A stretch of 64,000 nt of DNA from Methanomassiliicoccus luminyensis B10. GTDB taxonomy: Archaea > Thermoplasmatota > Thermoplasmata > Methanomassiliicoccales > Methanomassiliicoccaceae. Positions 1 to 9,587 of this stretch are shown here, piece after piece. The position numbers and the translations under genes were made by a program. The notes under the pieces are model-generated. The model was given only the letters and a program-made list of their open reading frames with translations. It did not search any database and was not told the origin of the DNA. The stretch lies in assembly GCF_000308215.1 (NCBI RefSeq), contig NZ_CAJE01000004.1, positions 103,532 through 167,531 of the forward strand. Reading direction: 5' to 3'. Position 1 is the stretch's first letter; every line of letters starts with the position of its first letter.

Positions 1-490
1 TGGGGGGCAGAGCGAATACCACCGTCGCGATCATGCCTGGCACGTTCCCCAGCCCGAAGAAGATGGCCACCGGTATCAGGTACACGAACGATGGCATGGT
101 CTGCATGAAGTCCAGGAGTACCTTGACCGCGGCGAAGAGGCGGTCGCTCCGGGAGCAGGCGATCCCGATGGGCATCCCGATGATCACGGCCACCAGGGTG
201 GCGGTCAGCACCAGGGACACGGTGTCCATGGCCAGCTGCCACAGCCCCATGGAGTGGATCAATGCCAGGGCCGCGGCGACACCGCCGGTCAGCAGCAGCC
301 TGCGGGTGGCCACGAAGGCCAGGACCGTGATGAGCGCGATGAGCAGGGGGGCGGGGATCGCCATCAGGGCCTTGCTCACGTAGCCCAGGAACCATCCCAG
401 GGTGTCGGAGAGCCCGTCCAGGAACCATCCCAGGTTCTCATCGATCAGGTCCACCAGTTCGACGGCCGCCTCGCCTATGGGCCCGGTCAT
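1..490 (-). CDS. proW: Glycine betaine/proline ABC transporter permease (partial, 3' end outside window)
   Basis: Membrane permease of a betaine/proline (ProU/Opu-type) importer. About 163 residues are visible; the C-terminus lies beyond the left edge. The protein opens with a soluble, acidic N-terminal stretch, then hydrophobic helices (around residues 40-60 and 65-80), and then the start of the binding-protein-dependent permease domain, with segments such as MDTVSLVLTATLVAVIIGMP and FMQTMPSFVYLIP that are typical of ProW. Its ATG overlaps the stop of the upstream ATPase gene as ATGA (487-490), so the two are translationally coupled. The substrate is inferred from the family; the substrate-binding protein is not in the window. 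Confidence 0.88.
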   Translation of the reverse strand, partial: MTGPIGEAAVELVDLIDENLGWFLDGLSDTLGWFLGYVSKALMAIPAPLLIALITVLAFVATRRLLLTGGVAAALALIHSMGLWQLAMDTVSLVLTATLVAVIIGMPIGIACSRSDRLFAAVKVLLDFMQTMPSFVYLIPVAIFFGLGNVPGMIATVVFALPP

Positions 491-1908
491 GCCAGCGCCT
501 CCTCGGGCTCGATGGTGTTCAGTACCCTGGTGGGCAGGACCTTGCCGATGAGGCGGCGGTCCGGGCCCACCACCGGGGCCGGGTGATCGGTCCTGACGAG
601 AATGGGTATGATCTCCCTTATCGGCGATGAGGGTGCTACCGCGGTGACCTCGGTCATCATGATGTCATCAAGGCTTTCTTCAGGGCCATGCGCGGAGCGG
701 AGGTCCTCGATGCGCACCAGCCCGGCCAGTCTCATGTCCTGGTCGACCACGAACATCCTGGTGACCCCCTCGTCCTCCATGATGGCCAGCGCTTTGACGG
801 GGTCGGTCCTCCGGGGCAGGCAGGGCCCGGGCTGTTCCATGACCCTTTCGACGGTCAGCACCTTGGCCTTGTCCACGCTGCTCATGAAGGACCGGACGAA
901 GTCGTCGGCCGGTTTAGCCAGGATGTCCTCGGGAGTACCGATCTGCACGATGCGGCCCTCTTTCATTATCGCTATCCGATCCCCTATCGAGAGCGCCTCC
1001 TCAAGGTCATGGGTCACGAAGACAATGGTCTTCCTGACCTTTCCCTGGAGCTGCACCAGCTCGCGCTGCATGTCCCTGCGGATGATGGGGTCGAGAGCGC
1101 TGAAGGCCTCGTCCATGAGCAGGATGTCCGGGCCGTTCACCAGTGCCCTGGCCAGCCCCACCCTTTGCTTCTGCCCCCCGCTCATCTGGGACGGGAGGGC
1201 CTCTTCGTAGCCCTCCAACCCGACCATCCCCAGCATGGAGCGGGCGCTCTCGTGCCGGGCTTCCAGGGGGACCCCCTGAAGCTCCAGTCCATAGGCGACG
1301 TTCTCAACGGCGGTCCGATGGGGCAGCAAGGCGAAGTTCTGGAAGACCATGCTTATCTTGTGCCGGCGGAGATCCCGGAGCGCGTGGGCGTCCAATTCCA
1401 GCACGTCCTGGGAATCGATGACGATCGATCCGCTCGACGGCTCGATAAGCCGGTTGATGCATCTCAATAGGGTCGACTTGCCGCAGCCGGACAGCCCCAT
1501 GATGACGAAGACCTCTCCCTCCCTTATGTCCAGATCTATGTTCTGGATGCCTACGTTGCTGCCAGTGGCCTCCATGATGTCCTTTTTTGACCGGCCGGCC
1601 GCGAGAAGTGCCAGGGCCGGCTTGGGATCGGCCCCATAGATCTTGGTGAGGTCCCTGATCTTTATCTTGATGATAGAAGGATGGTCCCTCTCGGGTACCG
1701 CGCGGGAGAGGGCAGGGACCATGGCCATGCTCCCGGCGGTGCCTTCGTTCGTGGCAGATGGGGACGGACGCTTCCGGAAGCGGTCCATCAGCCCGATCAG
1801 CCACTCGAAGACGTGATTATTGATCGGATCGATGATCTCGTCGAGCCAGAGGGATAGTCTCGTTTCGGCGTTCCTGAGCAGAGCTTGCGCTCTTGTTGTT
1901 AAGGGCAT
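487..1908 (-). CDS. proV: Glycine betaine/proline ABC transporter ATPase with C-terminal CBS domains
   Basis: ATP-hydrolysing subunit of the ProU/Opu-type osmoprotectant importer. The 473 residues include Walker A GLSGCGKST, signature MSGGQKQR and Walker B ILLMDEAFSALDP, followed by tandem CBS domains (about residues 340-470) that in OpuA-type systems sense ionic strength or nucleotides. The ProV-like core begins near residue 78 (IIKIKIRDLTKIYG), which leaves an unusual N-terminal extension containing an amphipathic, possibly membrane-associated segment around residues 18-45. A downstream start (Met near residue 61) would remove it. The gene is first in the operon and overlaps the permease start by 4 bp. 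Confidence 0.92.
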   Translation of the reverse strand: MPLTTRAQALLRNAETRLSLWLDEIIDPINNHVFEWLIGLMDRFRKRPSPSATNEGTAGSMAMVPALSRAVPERDHPSIIKIKIRDLTKIYGADPKPALALLAAGRSKKDIMEATGSNVGIQNIDLDIREGEVFVIMGLSGCGKSTLLRCINRLIEPSSGSIVIDSQDVLELDAHALRDLRRHKISMVFQNFALLPHRTAVENVAYGLELQGVPLEARHESARSMLGMVGLEGYEEALPSQMSGGQKQRVGLARALVNGPDILLMDEAFSALDPIIRRDMQRELVQLQGKVRKTIVFVTHDLEEALSIGDRIAIMKEGRIVQIGTPEDILAKPADDFVRSFMSSVDKAKVLTVERVMEQPGPCLPRRTDPVKALAIMEDEGVTRMFVVDQDMRLAGLVRIEDLRSAHGPEESLDDIMMTEVTAVAPSSPIREIIPILVRTDHPAPVVGPDRRLIGKVLPTRVLNTIEPEEALA

Positions 1909-2172
1909 ATACTTTTCACCTCAGTTCGCCGCAAGCTATTGGGCCAGCACGAGGCACCACTCAGAAAGCCATGCCTTTGTGATAGGTCGATTTAAGTATC
2001 GCTTGCGGGACAGCTAAAGGAACTGCGCTATCGCATATAAAATTATCCCAATTATATCAACATTGATAATATTGCTGGACATGACCTGGTCACATCATCC
2101 GTCGCCGGGCAGGCAAGAGCCCCCGGCGCAGGATGTCGGGGCGCGGCGCCTTAGTGGGAACGCTCAGGCGCT

Positions 2173-3417
2173 TCACTCTCCGGCCTCGGGCACCGCGCAT
2201 GCAAGGTTGTTCTTCCTCTTGAACGCCCACGTGAGCAGGGGAGGCGCCACTATGGTGGTGGCCATGGACATGAACACGATCACGGAGAACATGCTGTCCG
2301 AGATCACCGCCATGCTCAGCCCGATGGAGGCGATGATGATGCCCACCTCGCCCCGGGGGACCATGCCGACGCCGATGACCGTGGCGGACCTTCCGCCCAA
2401 GCTCCTCGCGCCCAGGCCGCAGCCCAGGAACTTGGTGACGATGGCGAGCAGAGTAACGATCACGGCGAGGACGATGACATCGCCGAACGAGGCGAGGTCC
2501 ACCGACATCCCCACATGAAGGAAGAAGAACGGCACCAAGAACTCGTTGATGGGATGGAAGTCCTCCTCGCAGGGCCATTTGTCCTTGAACTCGGCGAAGG
2601 CCATGCCTGCCAGGAACGCCCCTATGATGGCTGCCAGGCCCACATAGGAGGCGAAGAAGGAGAGCCCGAGGCAGACGATGATGGCGAGAGGCAGGGGGGT
2701 GATGCCGCGGCGCTTCCGCTCCACGGCGCAGCCGTCCCTCGCTTCAGCGCTCTCTCCCTTCCGGGCGGCGAGGCGCTTCCTGGCCCGGGGGATGAGGATC
2801 GAGCCGACGAATATGACCATCACCACGAACAGCACTCCCTCAAGGGACACTAGGGCGATGTCCAGGATGCTGGTGCCGCTGCCGGAGGCGACGCCGACCA
2901 CTATGGCCAGGACGATCATGCCCAGCACGTCATCGATGACCGCCGCGCCTATGATCACGCGTGACTCGATGGCGTTGGTTAGGTCCATATCCTTGATGAC
3001 CCGGGCGGTGATGCCCACGCTCGTGGCCACCAGGGCCGCGCCGATGAACAGCGCCTCGGTCATCCCGTGGCCCAGCCCAAGCATCAGGGCGATGCCGGCC
3101 ACCAGGGGAAAGACCACGCCCAGAACGGCCACCAGGGTGGCGGTCCTGCCCACCTTCCTGAGCTCGCTGAACGGCGTCTCCAGTCCCACCGCGAACAGCA
3201 GGAAGATGACCCCGAGCTCGGCCAGTATCTCGAAGAAGCTCAGGTCGGTGTCAAGGCCCAGCGACGTGAACAGGAACGTGTTCGCTACAATTATTCCCGC
3301 CAGGATCTCGCCGATGACGGGGGATATCTTGATCCTCTCGCACAGCAGCCCGGCCACCTTGGCCAGGAGGATCAGGACGAACAGCTGCATCAATATGGTC
3401 TCGATCGAAAGCTCCAT
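2173..3417 (-). CDS. Cation:proton antiporter, CPA2 (Kef/NapA-like) type
   Basis: Membrane antiporter of 414 residues with about 12 hydrophobic segments. It exchanges Na+ or K+ for H+ and so contributes to pH and sodium homeostasis. The adjacent aspartates in AAVIDDVLGMIVLA match the ion-binding Asp-Asp pair of electrogenic CPA2 members, and the N-terminal SPVIGEILAGI motif is typical of Kef-type proteins. No C-terminal TrkA-N regulatory domain is present, unlike KefB/C. It is transcribed away from a second, CPA1-like antiporter; the two share a roughly 250 bp intergenic region. The ion transported cannot be read from the sequence. Confidence 0.88.
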   Translation of the reverse strand: MELSIETILMQLFVLILLAKVAGLLCERIKISPVIGEILAGIIVANTFLFTSLGLDTDLSFFEILAELGVIFLLFAVGLETPFSELRKVGRTATLVAVLGVVFPLVAGIALMLGLGHGMTEALFIGAALVATSVGITARVIKDMDLTNAIESRVIIGAAVIDDVLGMIVLAIVVGVASGSGTSILDIALVSLEGVLFVVMVIFVGSILIPRARKRLAARKGESAEARDGCAVERKRRGITPLPLAIIVCLGLSFFASYVGLAAIIGAFLAGMAFAEFKDKWPCEEDFHPINEFLVPFFFLHVGMSVDLASFGDVIVLAVIVTLLAIVTKFLGCGLGARSLGGRSATVIGVGMVPRGEVGIIIASIGLSMAVISDSMFSVIVFMSMATTIVAPPLLTWAFKRKNNLACAVPEAGE

Positions 3418-3450
3418 CGCGCGCCCCGGTCAGCGAATAGGGTCATGCCT

Positions 3451-3458
3451 ATTAAAAA
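3451..3458 (-). promoter_or_regulatory. TATA box for the CPA2 antiporter gene
   Basis: TTTTTAAT on the minus strand lies about 38 bp upstream of the start codon. This predicts a transcript start near 3429 and a leader of roughly 12 nt. Assignment by pattern and distance only. Confidence 0.45.
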
Positions 3459-3626
3459 TCCCCAGATGGGGCGGTCTCCTCTCCGCGCCGTTCTATCAAA
3501 GCTCACACTCATATGTTACGCCCCGCTCGCTCATGAGGCCGGCGGGATGGCCGATCATGGTCGGAGACGCCCAGAGGGGACCGCGAGGCTCTTGCTATGC
3601 CCTGTTGATCCCGGTCTGCGGCCGGT

Positions 3627-3634
3627 TTTATATA
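3627..3634 (+). promoter_or_regulatory. TATA box for the CPA1-type antiporter gene
   Basis: A canonical archaeal TTTATATA box sits about 37 bp before the ATG at 3668. This predicts transcription from about 3657 and supports that ATG over the long upstream in-frame extension. Confidence 0.6.
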
Positions 3635-3667
3635 CCAAATACGTTGCAGTCCCAGAGAGTGACCAGT

Positions 3668-4960
3668 ATGGATGCGACCATGGTGTTCTTGATAGGGTCC
3701 GTGGCCCTGCTCGTAGGGTTCACGGCGGACTATCTGTTCAGGCGATACAAGGCCCCGGACGTGCTGATCCTCATCGCGTTCGGGGCGGCCCTCGGGCCGG
3801 CCTTCACCGGCCTTATCAACGAATCCATGGCCCAGAGCATGACCGTACTGACACCCTACGTGGCGACCCTGGCCCTGGTCGTGATAATGTTCCATGCGGG
3901 GATGGGCCTCCATATCAGGGAGGTGCTGACCTCCCTCAACCGGGCGCTGGTCCAGACCGTGGTCGCCTTCATGATATCCCTGGCCCTGGTGGCGGGGATA
4001 TGTTTCTTCGCCCTGCGGTGGGACCTCATGACCTCGCTGCTCATGGGCGCCATCCTCGGCGGCACCAGCGCGGCAATCGTCATCCCGCTGATCAACGGCC
4101 TCAAGGTCTCCGGGAACGCCAAGATCATTCTCACTCTCGAGTCGGCCATCGTGGACGTCCTCTCCGTGATCGTGGCGATGGTGCTTATCGGGGTCATACT
4201 CTCGGGGAAGGCCGACCTGGGCGGGATCGCGGTGATGATGGTGTCGACCTTCCTGATCTCCATTCTGGCAGGCTTCGTGGCCGGACTTATCTGGCTAAAG
4301 GTCCTGTCCAGACTCTCGGGGAAGCCGTTCTCCTACATGGTCACCTTGGGGGTCATGCTGGGCGTGTACGCGATGACCGAGGTGCTGGTCGGGGGGACCG
4401 GCGGGGGAACGCTGGCGGCGCTGGTATTCGGTCTGACCCTGTCCAATGGCGAGGAGCTGGCCAGCATCCTCCGGAGGGATGCCCGCAACTACGTCTGTGA
4501 CGAGCACATCAGCACCCTTCACGACGAGATCACCTTCTTTGTCCGGACCTTCTTCTTCATCTACCTGGGCATTGTGGTGACGACCATGTCCGTCACCATG
4601 TTCCACATCGCGGCGGGGGTGACAATGTCCGTGGCCATCATCCTGGGCCGGTATCTCTGCACCCGCCACTTCTCCCGGCGCCTGGTGTCCACCAAGATCG
4701 ACCGGGAGGCCATGATGTTCATGATGCCCCGGGGCCTGTGCGCGGCGGTCCTGGCGTCCCTCCCCCTGTCCATGGGGGCGGTGAGCGTGGAGATGGGAGA
4801 GGCGATCATGGGGGCCGTTACCATCGTGATCCTGATCACCACTGCGGTGGCCTCGTTCGGCGCGTTCTACATGCACCGCGGCCTGGCAAAAGAGGAGAAG
4901 GCCGCAGAACTCGCGACGCTCTCGCCCCCCGCCGAGGGGCCGTCCGGGGGGCAGGCATGA
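3668..4960 (+). CDS. Na+/H+ antiporter, CPA1 (NhaP-like) type
   Basis: Membrane Na+(K+)/H+ antiporter of 430 residues with about 12 hydrophobic helices, including FHAGMGLHIREVL and the charged LESAIVDVLSVIV helix whose Asp resembles the ion-binding ND/D site of NhaP-type proteins. The reading frame stays open far upstream, but the 330 extra residues there are antisense to the neighbouring gene and have no antiporter character. The ATG at 3668 follows a good TATA box and begins directly with the first transmembrane helix. The C-terminus is short, hydrophilic and Pro/Gly-rich. The protein is unrelated in detail to the CPA2 protein next door, so the pair may cover different ions or pH ranges. 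Confidence 0.85.
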   Translation: MDATMVFLIGSVALLVGFTADYLFRRYKAPDVLILIAFGAALGPAFTGLINESMAQSMTVLTPYVATLALVVIMFHAGMGLHIREVLTSLNRALVQTVVAFMISLALVAGICFFALRWDLMTSLLMGAILGGTSAAIVIPLINGLKVSGNAKIILTLESAIVDVLSVIVAMVLIGVILSGKADLGGIAVMMVSTFLISILAGFVAGLIWLKVLSRLSGKPFSYMVTLGVMLGVYAMTEVLVGGTGGGTLAALVFGLTLSNGEELASILRRDARNYVCDEHISTLHDEITFFVRTFFFIYLGIVVTTMSVTMFHIAAGVTMSVAIILGRYLCTRHFSRRLVSTKIDREAMMFMMPRGLCAAVLASLPLSMGAVSVEMGEAIMGAVTIVILITTAVASFGAFYMHRGLAKEEKAAELATLSPPAEGPSGGQA

Positions 4961-4999
4961 ACTCCCGATGCGGACCGCCCGCGTGAGCGATCCTGGAGA

Positions 5000-5797
5000 T
5001 CAGTCCTTCAGCGGGTGATTGGCCAGGAACCTCAGGATGGCCGGGGCGTACCCCGAGGGCGGGAGGAAGTGGCCCGCCGCCGGGATGGTGACGAACTTCG
5101 CGCCGGGTATGCTCGCGGCAACCTCCTCCCCGAAGTACAGCGGGACCATGATATCCTCGATGCCATGGATGACCAGGGTCGGTGCGCGTATATCACGGAG
5201 CCGCTCCTTGCTGGTGAAGGCATCCAACGCCTTCTTCTGCCTCGCGTACCCGTCCAGTATGCGGGGGTCGCACCCGTTGCCGTTCAGGCACATCGACTCC
5301 TTGCCCCGGTAATATCCTTCGGTGGAGCACCAGGCGTTCATCATTTGCAGGAAGGTCTCCATGCTCGCCCCCTCCCGAACGGAATGCACCATCGCATCGA
5401 TGGCGAAGCGGGAGCGATCGGGCTCCTTGGTGTAGGTGGACATGAGAACCAGTCCGCCGACCCGGCGGGGATGCCGCATTGCCACCAGCTGGGCCACATT
5501 GCCCCCCATGGACCAGCCTACGACATGCGACTTCTCGATGCCCAATGTATCCAGCAGGCCGGCGGCGTCGTCGGCCAGGTCATCCATGGTGAACGGTGTG
5601 CCGTCGTCCTCGGTCAGGCCGCTCCCGCGGTTGTCGAAAGCGATGACCTGGTACCGCTTCTCCAGCAACGGAATGGCCTTCTTCCAGTTGTACAGGTCGC
5701 CGCTGAAGCCGGTGATGAGCAGCAGCGGCTCCCCCTCGCCGTGGACGTGATAATGTATGTCGGCGCTTCTTACCTTGACCTTGGGCATCGGGGCCAC
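5000..5797 (-). CDS. Alpha/beta-fold hydrolase
   Basis: Cytosolic alpha/beta hydrolase of 265 residues in the 3-oxoadipate enol-lactonase/esterase branch. The nucleophile elbow is GWSMGG (Ser near residue 95), the oxyanion-hole region is LLLITGFSGD, the likely acid is the Asp in HGIEDIMVP, and the catalytic His lies in AAGHFLPPSG. The substrate is unknown; an ester or thioester is plausible. It lies 36 bp downstream of an acyl-CoA synthetase gene on the same strand, so a thioesterase or acyl-ester hydrolase role in the same pathway is a reasonable inference but is not shown by the sequence. Confidence 0.8.
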   Translation of the reverse strand: MAPMPKVKVRSADIHYHVHGEGEPLLLITGFSGDLYNWKKAIPLLEKRYQVIAFDNRGSGLTEDDGTPFTMDDLADDAAGLLDTLGIEKSHVVGWSMGGNVAQLVAMRHPRRVGGLVLMSTYTKEPDRSRFAIDAMVHSVREGASMETFLQMMNAWCSTEGYYRGKESMCLNGNGCDPRILDGYARQKKALDAFTSKERLRDIRAPTLVIHGIEDIMVPLYFGEEVAASIPGAKFVTIPAAGHFLPPSGYAPAILRFLANHPLKD

Positions 5798-5833
5798 GAA
5801 CTCCGAGGAACTATTTACGGGTTGCCGAACTCG

Positions 5834-7486
5834 TTACGCGTCCGGCCAGCGCTTCGCCGCGTCCTCCCTCAGCTTGTACTTCATGATCTTGCCCGAGGCG
5901 GTCAGGGGGAAGGAATCCACGAAGGCCACATATTTCGGGATCTTGTAGAAGGCGATCTGGCCGCGGCAGAAGTCCTGCACGTCCTCCGGGGTCATCTGAA
6001 CGTGGGGGTACAAGATGACATAGGCACCCGGCTGCTCCCCGTATTTCTTCGAGGGCACGCCCACGACCTGCACGTCCTGCACGCCGGGCATGTGGTGGAT
6101 GAAGTCCTCCACCTCTTTTGGGTAGATGTTCTCCCCTCCCCGGATGATCATGTCCTTGAGCCGGCCGGTGATCGAAAGGTAACCGTCCTTGTCCATCATC
6201 CCGATGTCGCCGGAGTGGAGCCAGCCGTTCTTGTCGATGGCCTTCTCGGTCTCCACGGGCATTTTGTAGTAGCCTTTCATGACATTGTAGCCCCGGCAGC
6301 ACACCTCGCCGTGCTCGCCCGCGCCGCACTCCTTCCCGGTGTCGGGATCGAACAGCTTCACCTCCACCCCCGGGAGCGGCTGCCCCACCGTGGAGCACTT
6401 CTTGTTGATGTCCGGCTCGTCCCAGCGGGTCTGCGTCATGCCGGGCGACGACTCGGTGAGGCCGAACACGATGGTGCACTCGCTCATGTTCATCTTCTCC
6501 ACCACCTCGTGCATGCTCTTCACCGGGCAGGGGGACCCCGCCATGATCCCGGTCCGCAGGGTGGAGAAGTCGAACTTGCTGAACAGGGGATGATCGAGCA
6601 CGGTTATGAACATGGTCGGCACGCCGTACAGCGCGGTGCATCTCTCTTTCTCCACTGACATCATGACGTTGACGGGGTCGTACTTCTCCAGTATGACCAT
6701 CGTCGCCCCGGTGTTCAGGCTGGACATGACCCCCAGCACGCACCCGAAACAGTGGAACAGCGGCACCGGGATGCAGATGCGGTCCTGGGGGCCGAAGTTC
6801 ATGTACGAGCCGATCCAGTAGCCGTTGTTGCCTATGTTGTGGTGGGTGAGCATCACTCCCTTCGGGAACCCGGTGGTCCCGGAGGTGTACTGCATGTTCA
6901 CGACGTCGTAGCAAGAGAGCTGCGACTGCCGCTCCCTGTACTCGGCGTCGGAGGTCTGCGAGGCAACGTCCATGACCTCGTCCATGGCGTACAGCCCGCG
7001 ATGCTTCTCCGGCCCCAGGAACAGCACCCTCTTCAGGTGCGGATAGTTCGCCGAACGGAGCTGGCCCCGGGGCCGCTCCTTCAGCTCGGGCACCAGGTCG
7101 TACATCATGGCCAGGTAGTCGGTGTCGCGGTACCCGTCGATAATGAAGATGTTCTCCGTCTCCGACTGCTTGAGGACGTAGTCGATCTCGGCGCGCTTGT
7201 AGTTGATGTTGATGGTGAGCAGGATCGCCCCGATGCGGGCAGTGGCGAACTGCAGGGTGACCCAGTGCGGAACATTGGTCGCCCACACCGCTACCTTCTC
7301 ACCCTTCTTCACCCCCAGGGCCATGAGGCCCTTGGCCACCCGGTCGATGGTGGCGGAGAACTCCCTCCAGGTCTGCCGGTAGTTGCGGTCGGCGTACACC
7401 ACCGCGTCGGTGTCGGGGCACTTGGCCACCGTTTCGTCGAGAAGCTGTCCGAGGGTCGCTTCCCTGGTGATCTCTTGGCGGAACAT
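5834..7486 (-). CDS. Acyl-CoA synthetase (AMP-forming, ANL superfamily)
   Basis: Activates a carboxylic acid with ATP and CoA to acyl-CoA, via an acyl-adenylate. The 550 residues match the family length. The P-loop-like A3 motif YTSGTTGFPKGV, the A5 region FGLTESSPG, the A7 aspartate in LHSGDIGMMD, the A8 hinge GRLKDMIIRGGENIYP and the catalytic lysine in LTASGKIMKYKLRE are all present. The subgroup resembles FadD-type fatty or branched acyl-CoA ligases rather than acetyl-CoA synthetase. The start lies 9 bp after the stop of the XRE-cupin regulator, and the ribosome-binding site (GAGGT) overlaps that stop. With the 2-oxoacid oxidoreductase upstream it may supply acyl-CoA for reductive carboxylation, or the reverse (inference). 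Confidence 0.92.
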   Translation of the reverse strand: MFRQEITREATLGQLLDETVAKCPDTDAVVYADRNYRQTWREFSATIDRVAKGLMALGVKKGEKVAVWATNVPHWVTLQFATARIGAILLTININYKRAEIDYVLKQSETENIFIIDGYRDTDYLAMMYDLVPELKERPRGQLRSANYPHLKRVLFLGPEKHRGLYAMDEVMDVASQTSDAEYRERQSQLSCYDVVNMQYTSGTTGFPKGVMLTHHNIGNNGYWIGSYMNFGPQDRICIPVPLFHCFGCVLGVMSSLNTGATMVILEKYDPVNVMMSVEKERCTALYGVPTMFITVLDHPLFSKFDFSTLRTGIMAGSPCPVKSMHEVVEKMNMSECTIVFGLTESSPGMTQTRWDEPDINKKCSTVGQPLPGVEVKLFDPDTGKECGAGEHGEVCCRGYNVMKGYYKMPVETEKAIDKNGWLHSGDIGMMDKDGYLSITGRLKDMIIRGGENIYPKEVEDFIHHMPGVQDVQVVGVPSKKYGEQPGAYVILYPHVQMTPEDVQDFCRGQIAFYKIPKYVAFVDSFPLTASGKIMKYKLREDAAKRWPDA

Positions 7487-7495
7487 GGGATGACC

Positions 7496-8059
7496 TCAGA
7501 ACGGCGTGTACACCACGGCGTAGATGGCCGCCCTCTCGGCGCCCGCGGCCTTCACCAGGTGCGGCACTATGGAATTGTAGTAGATGGAGTCCCCGGCCTT
7601 GAGGCGGCTGGCCTCCTTCCCGACCTGCACCTCCACTTCACCGGATACCACGATGATGAACTCCTCGCCCTCATGGGACGACAGGGACTCCTCCCCGTTC
7701 GGCTCTATGTCAATATAGAACGGCTCCATGTGGCGATCGGTCTTCCCCTGCCCCAGAGGGTAGTAGCGATAGTTCGCTGGCCCCGCGCCGCGATGCGGGG
7801 TGCCGTCATCCTTCCTCTCGCCGGCGCGGACGATGACCGGGCCGTCCACGAACTGGTCGTCCATGAACGTCCCCACTCTCTGGCCCAGCGCCCTGGAGAG
7901 CTTCACCAGGACGCTGATGGACGGATAGACCGCGCCGTCCTCCACGTTGCTCACGAGGGCGGCGTCAAGGCCGGCGTTCTTGGCGAGGTCCTCGACCGAC
8001 AGGCCGAGCCTCTCGCGGTACGTGCGTATCCTGGTTCCTAGCAGCTGAGACGACGACAT
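7496..8059 (-). CDS. XRE-family transcriptional regulator with C-terminal cupin domain
   Basis: DNA-binding regulator of 187 residues. An N-terminal helix-turn-helix (about residues 5-65, including LSVEDLAKNAGLDAALVSNV) is followed by a cupin beta-barrel (about 100-185) with a GEEFIIVVSGEVEVQVG strand and PHLVKA near the end. Such proteins sense a small ligand or metal in the cupin. The ATG at 8059 is preferred over a GTG at 8068 because GGTGA lies 5 nt upstream. It is first in an apparent operon with the acyl-CoA synthetase and hydrolase. Autoregulation and control of those genes are likely by context only. Confidence 0.87.
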   Translation of the reverse strand: MSSSQLLGTRIRTYRERLGLSVEDLAKNAGLDAALVSNVEDGAVYPSISVLVKLSRALGQRVGTFMDDQFVDGPVIVRAGERKDDGTPHRGAGPANYRYYPLGQGKTDRHMEPFYIDIEPNGEESLSSHEGEEFIIVVSGEVEVQVGKEASRLKAGDSIYYNSIVPHLVKAAGAERAAIYAVVYTPF

Positions 8060-8186
8060 GATTCTCACCGTGACTTCCGTCTATCAAAAAAGGCCATCCA
8101 GCCCTTCCGCGGCCTCTCTTCCCGGACGAATCCGCAAGATCGATAATATAGCTTGTCCGCGGATGCAGAGAGGCTGCCACGCTCGA

Positions 8187-9587
8187 TCATTTCAGGCTCT
8201 CCCCGGCCCAGGCCTTGGCGGCCTGGTAGACCTTGCGGTTCCGCTCGATCAGGGCGGGCTTGGCAGAGAAGCTCTGGTCCAGCGCGGCCAGCAGTTCCTC
8301 TTCGGGAACGTCCAGCAGCCCCAGGGCGCTCAGGGCCCCCAGCAGCGCAGTGTTGGCGGCCTTGGGGGTGCCGTTCTCCGCGGCGATCTTCCCGGCGGGG
8401 AACGCCAGCATTCTCACTCCCTCCGGCGCCGCCACCTCTACCGGGATGGACGCGTCGTAGAGCACCGTCCCGCCCCCGACCACGGCGGGCAGGAACTTCT
8501 CCAGGGAGGGCTGGTTCATCGCCACCAGGAGGTCTGGCTCGTCCACGGTGGGAGAGCCGATCTCGCGGCCGCCCACGACCACCGCGCAGGAGGCGGCCCC
8601 GCCCCGCTGCTCCGGCCCGTAGCTGGGGAACCAGGAGACGTAGCGGCCGGCCTTGCCGGCGGCCTCCGCGATCACCAGGCCGAGGCTCAGGACGCCCTGT
8701 CCCCCGAACCCGGAGAACTTCATGCGCCTCTCCCGGAAGGAATCGTCCCTCCGGGGCTCAAGGCCCCCCTCGGAGGCCCCCAGCAGCTCGGAGATGCCCT
8801 TCCGGGGGATCTCCCCGGCCTGGGGGGTAGGCTCCCCGGAGCGGTCGCGGTAGCAGCCCAGGGGGAACACCTTCTCCATATGGTCGGTGACGAAGGCCGC
8901 CGACTTGAGGGGGTCCATCCTCCAGTTGGTCGGGCACGGCGATAAGATCTCCACGAACGCGAAGCCCTTGCCGTCGCGCTGGATCTCCAGGGCCCTGCGG
9001 ATCGCCTTCTTGGCCTGCATGATGCGCTTGGTGTCGGCTACCGACACGCGCTCCACGTACACCGGCGCCTCCAGCTGGGAGAACACCTCGCATACCTTCA
9101 GGGGGTACCCGTTCCTGACCACATCGCGGCCGAACGGCGTGGTGGTGGTTTTCTGGCCCGGGAGCGTGGTGGGGGCCATCTGCCCCCCGGTCATGGCGTA
9201 GATGGAATTGTTGACGAAGAAGCAGGCGAACTTCTCGCCGCGGTTGGCCGCCTGGAAGGCGTTGTTGAAGCCTATCGCCCCGAGGTCGCCGTCCCCCTGG
9301 TAGGCCACGATGACCTTGTCGGGAAGGACCCGGGACAGCCCGGTGGCGACGGCGGAAGCCCTCCCATGAGGCGCCGCCACGTTCCCGCAGTCGAAGTAGT
9401 AGTAGCAGAAGGCGGCGCATCCCACCGGGGACACGAACACCGCGCGGTCCTGAAGGCCGAGGTCCGCGAGGGCCTCGCCGATCAGCTTGTGCGCGATCCC
9501 GTGGCCGCACCCAGCGCAGAACGTGGTGGTCTTGCTTCCGTCCTTTCGGTCGAAGGTATCGTAGAACCCGGCGGCCTTCTTGATCAT
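8187..9587 (-). CDS. vorAC: 2-oxoacid:ferredoxin oxidoreductase, fused beta and gamma subunits (VorA-VorC-like)
   Basis: Two subunits in one 466-residue polypeptide. Residues 1 to about 275 are the thiamine-diphosphate-binding beta subunit ([36 protein letters not shown]). Residues about 290-466 are the gamma subunit ([28 protein letters not shown]). The enzyme oxidatively decarboxylates a 2-oxoacid to acyl-CoA with ferredoxin as acceptor; in methanogens it also runs reductively. The partner sequences favour the 2-ketoisovalerate (Vor) branch over pyruvate or 2-oxoglutarate, but specificity is inferred. The start overlaps the alpha-subunit stop by ATGA. Beta and gamma are separate proteins in many archaea, so the fusion is a lineage feature. 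Confidence 0.88.
   Translation of the reverse strand: MIKKAAGFYDTFDRKDGSKTTTFCAGCGHGIAHKLIGEALADLGLQDRAVFVSPVGCAAFCYYYFDCGNVAAPHGRASAVATGLSRVLPDKVIVAYQGDGDLGAIGFNNAFQAANRGEKFACFFVNNSIYAMTGGQMAPTTLPGQKTTTTPFGRDVVRNGYPLKVCEVFSQLEAPVYVERVSVADTKRIMQAKKAIRRALEIQRDGKGFAFVEILSPCPTNWRMDPLKSAAFVTDHMEKVFPLGCYRDRSGEPTPQAGEIPRKGISELLGASEGGLEPRRDDSFRERRMKFSGFGGQGVLSLGLVIAEAAGKAGRYVSWFPSYGPEQRGGAASCAVVVGGREIGSPTVDEPDLLVAMNQPSLEKFLPAVVGGGTVLYDASIPVEVAAPEGVRMLAFPAGKIAAENGTPKAANTALLGALSALGLLDVPEEELLAALDQSFSAKPALIERNRKVYQAAKAWAGESLK

Noticed and set aside
2678..3667. 330-residue N-terminal extension of the CPA1 antiporter
   Set aside because: Lies antisense to the CPA2 gene and upstream of a good TATA box; the antiporter proper begins at 3668.
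5015..6658. Long plus-strand frame across the hydrolase and acyl-CoA synthetase genes
   Set aside because: Antisense to two genes with full catalytic motifs; composition is His/Gly/Val-rich noise.
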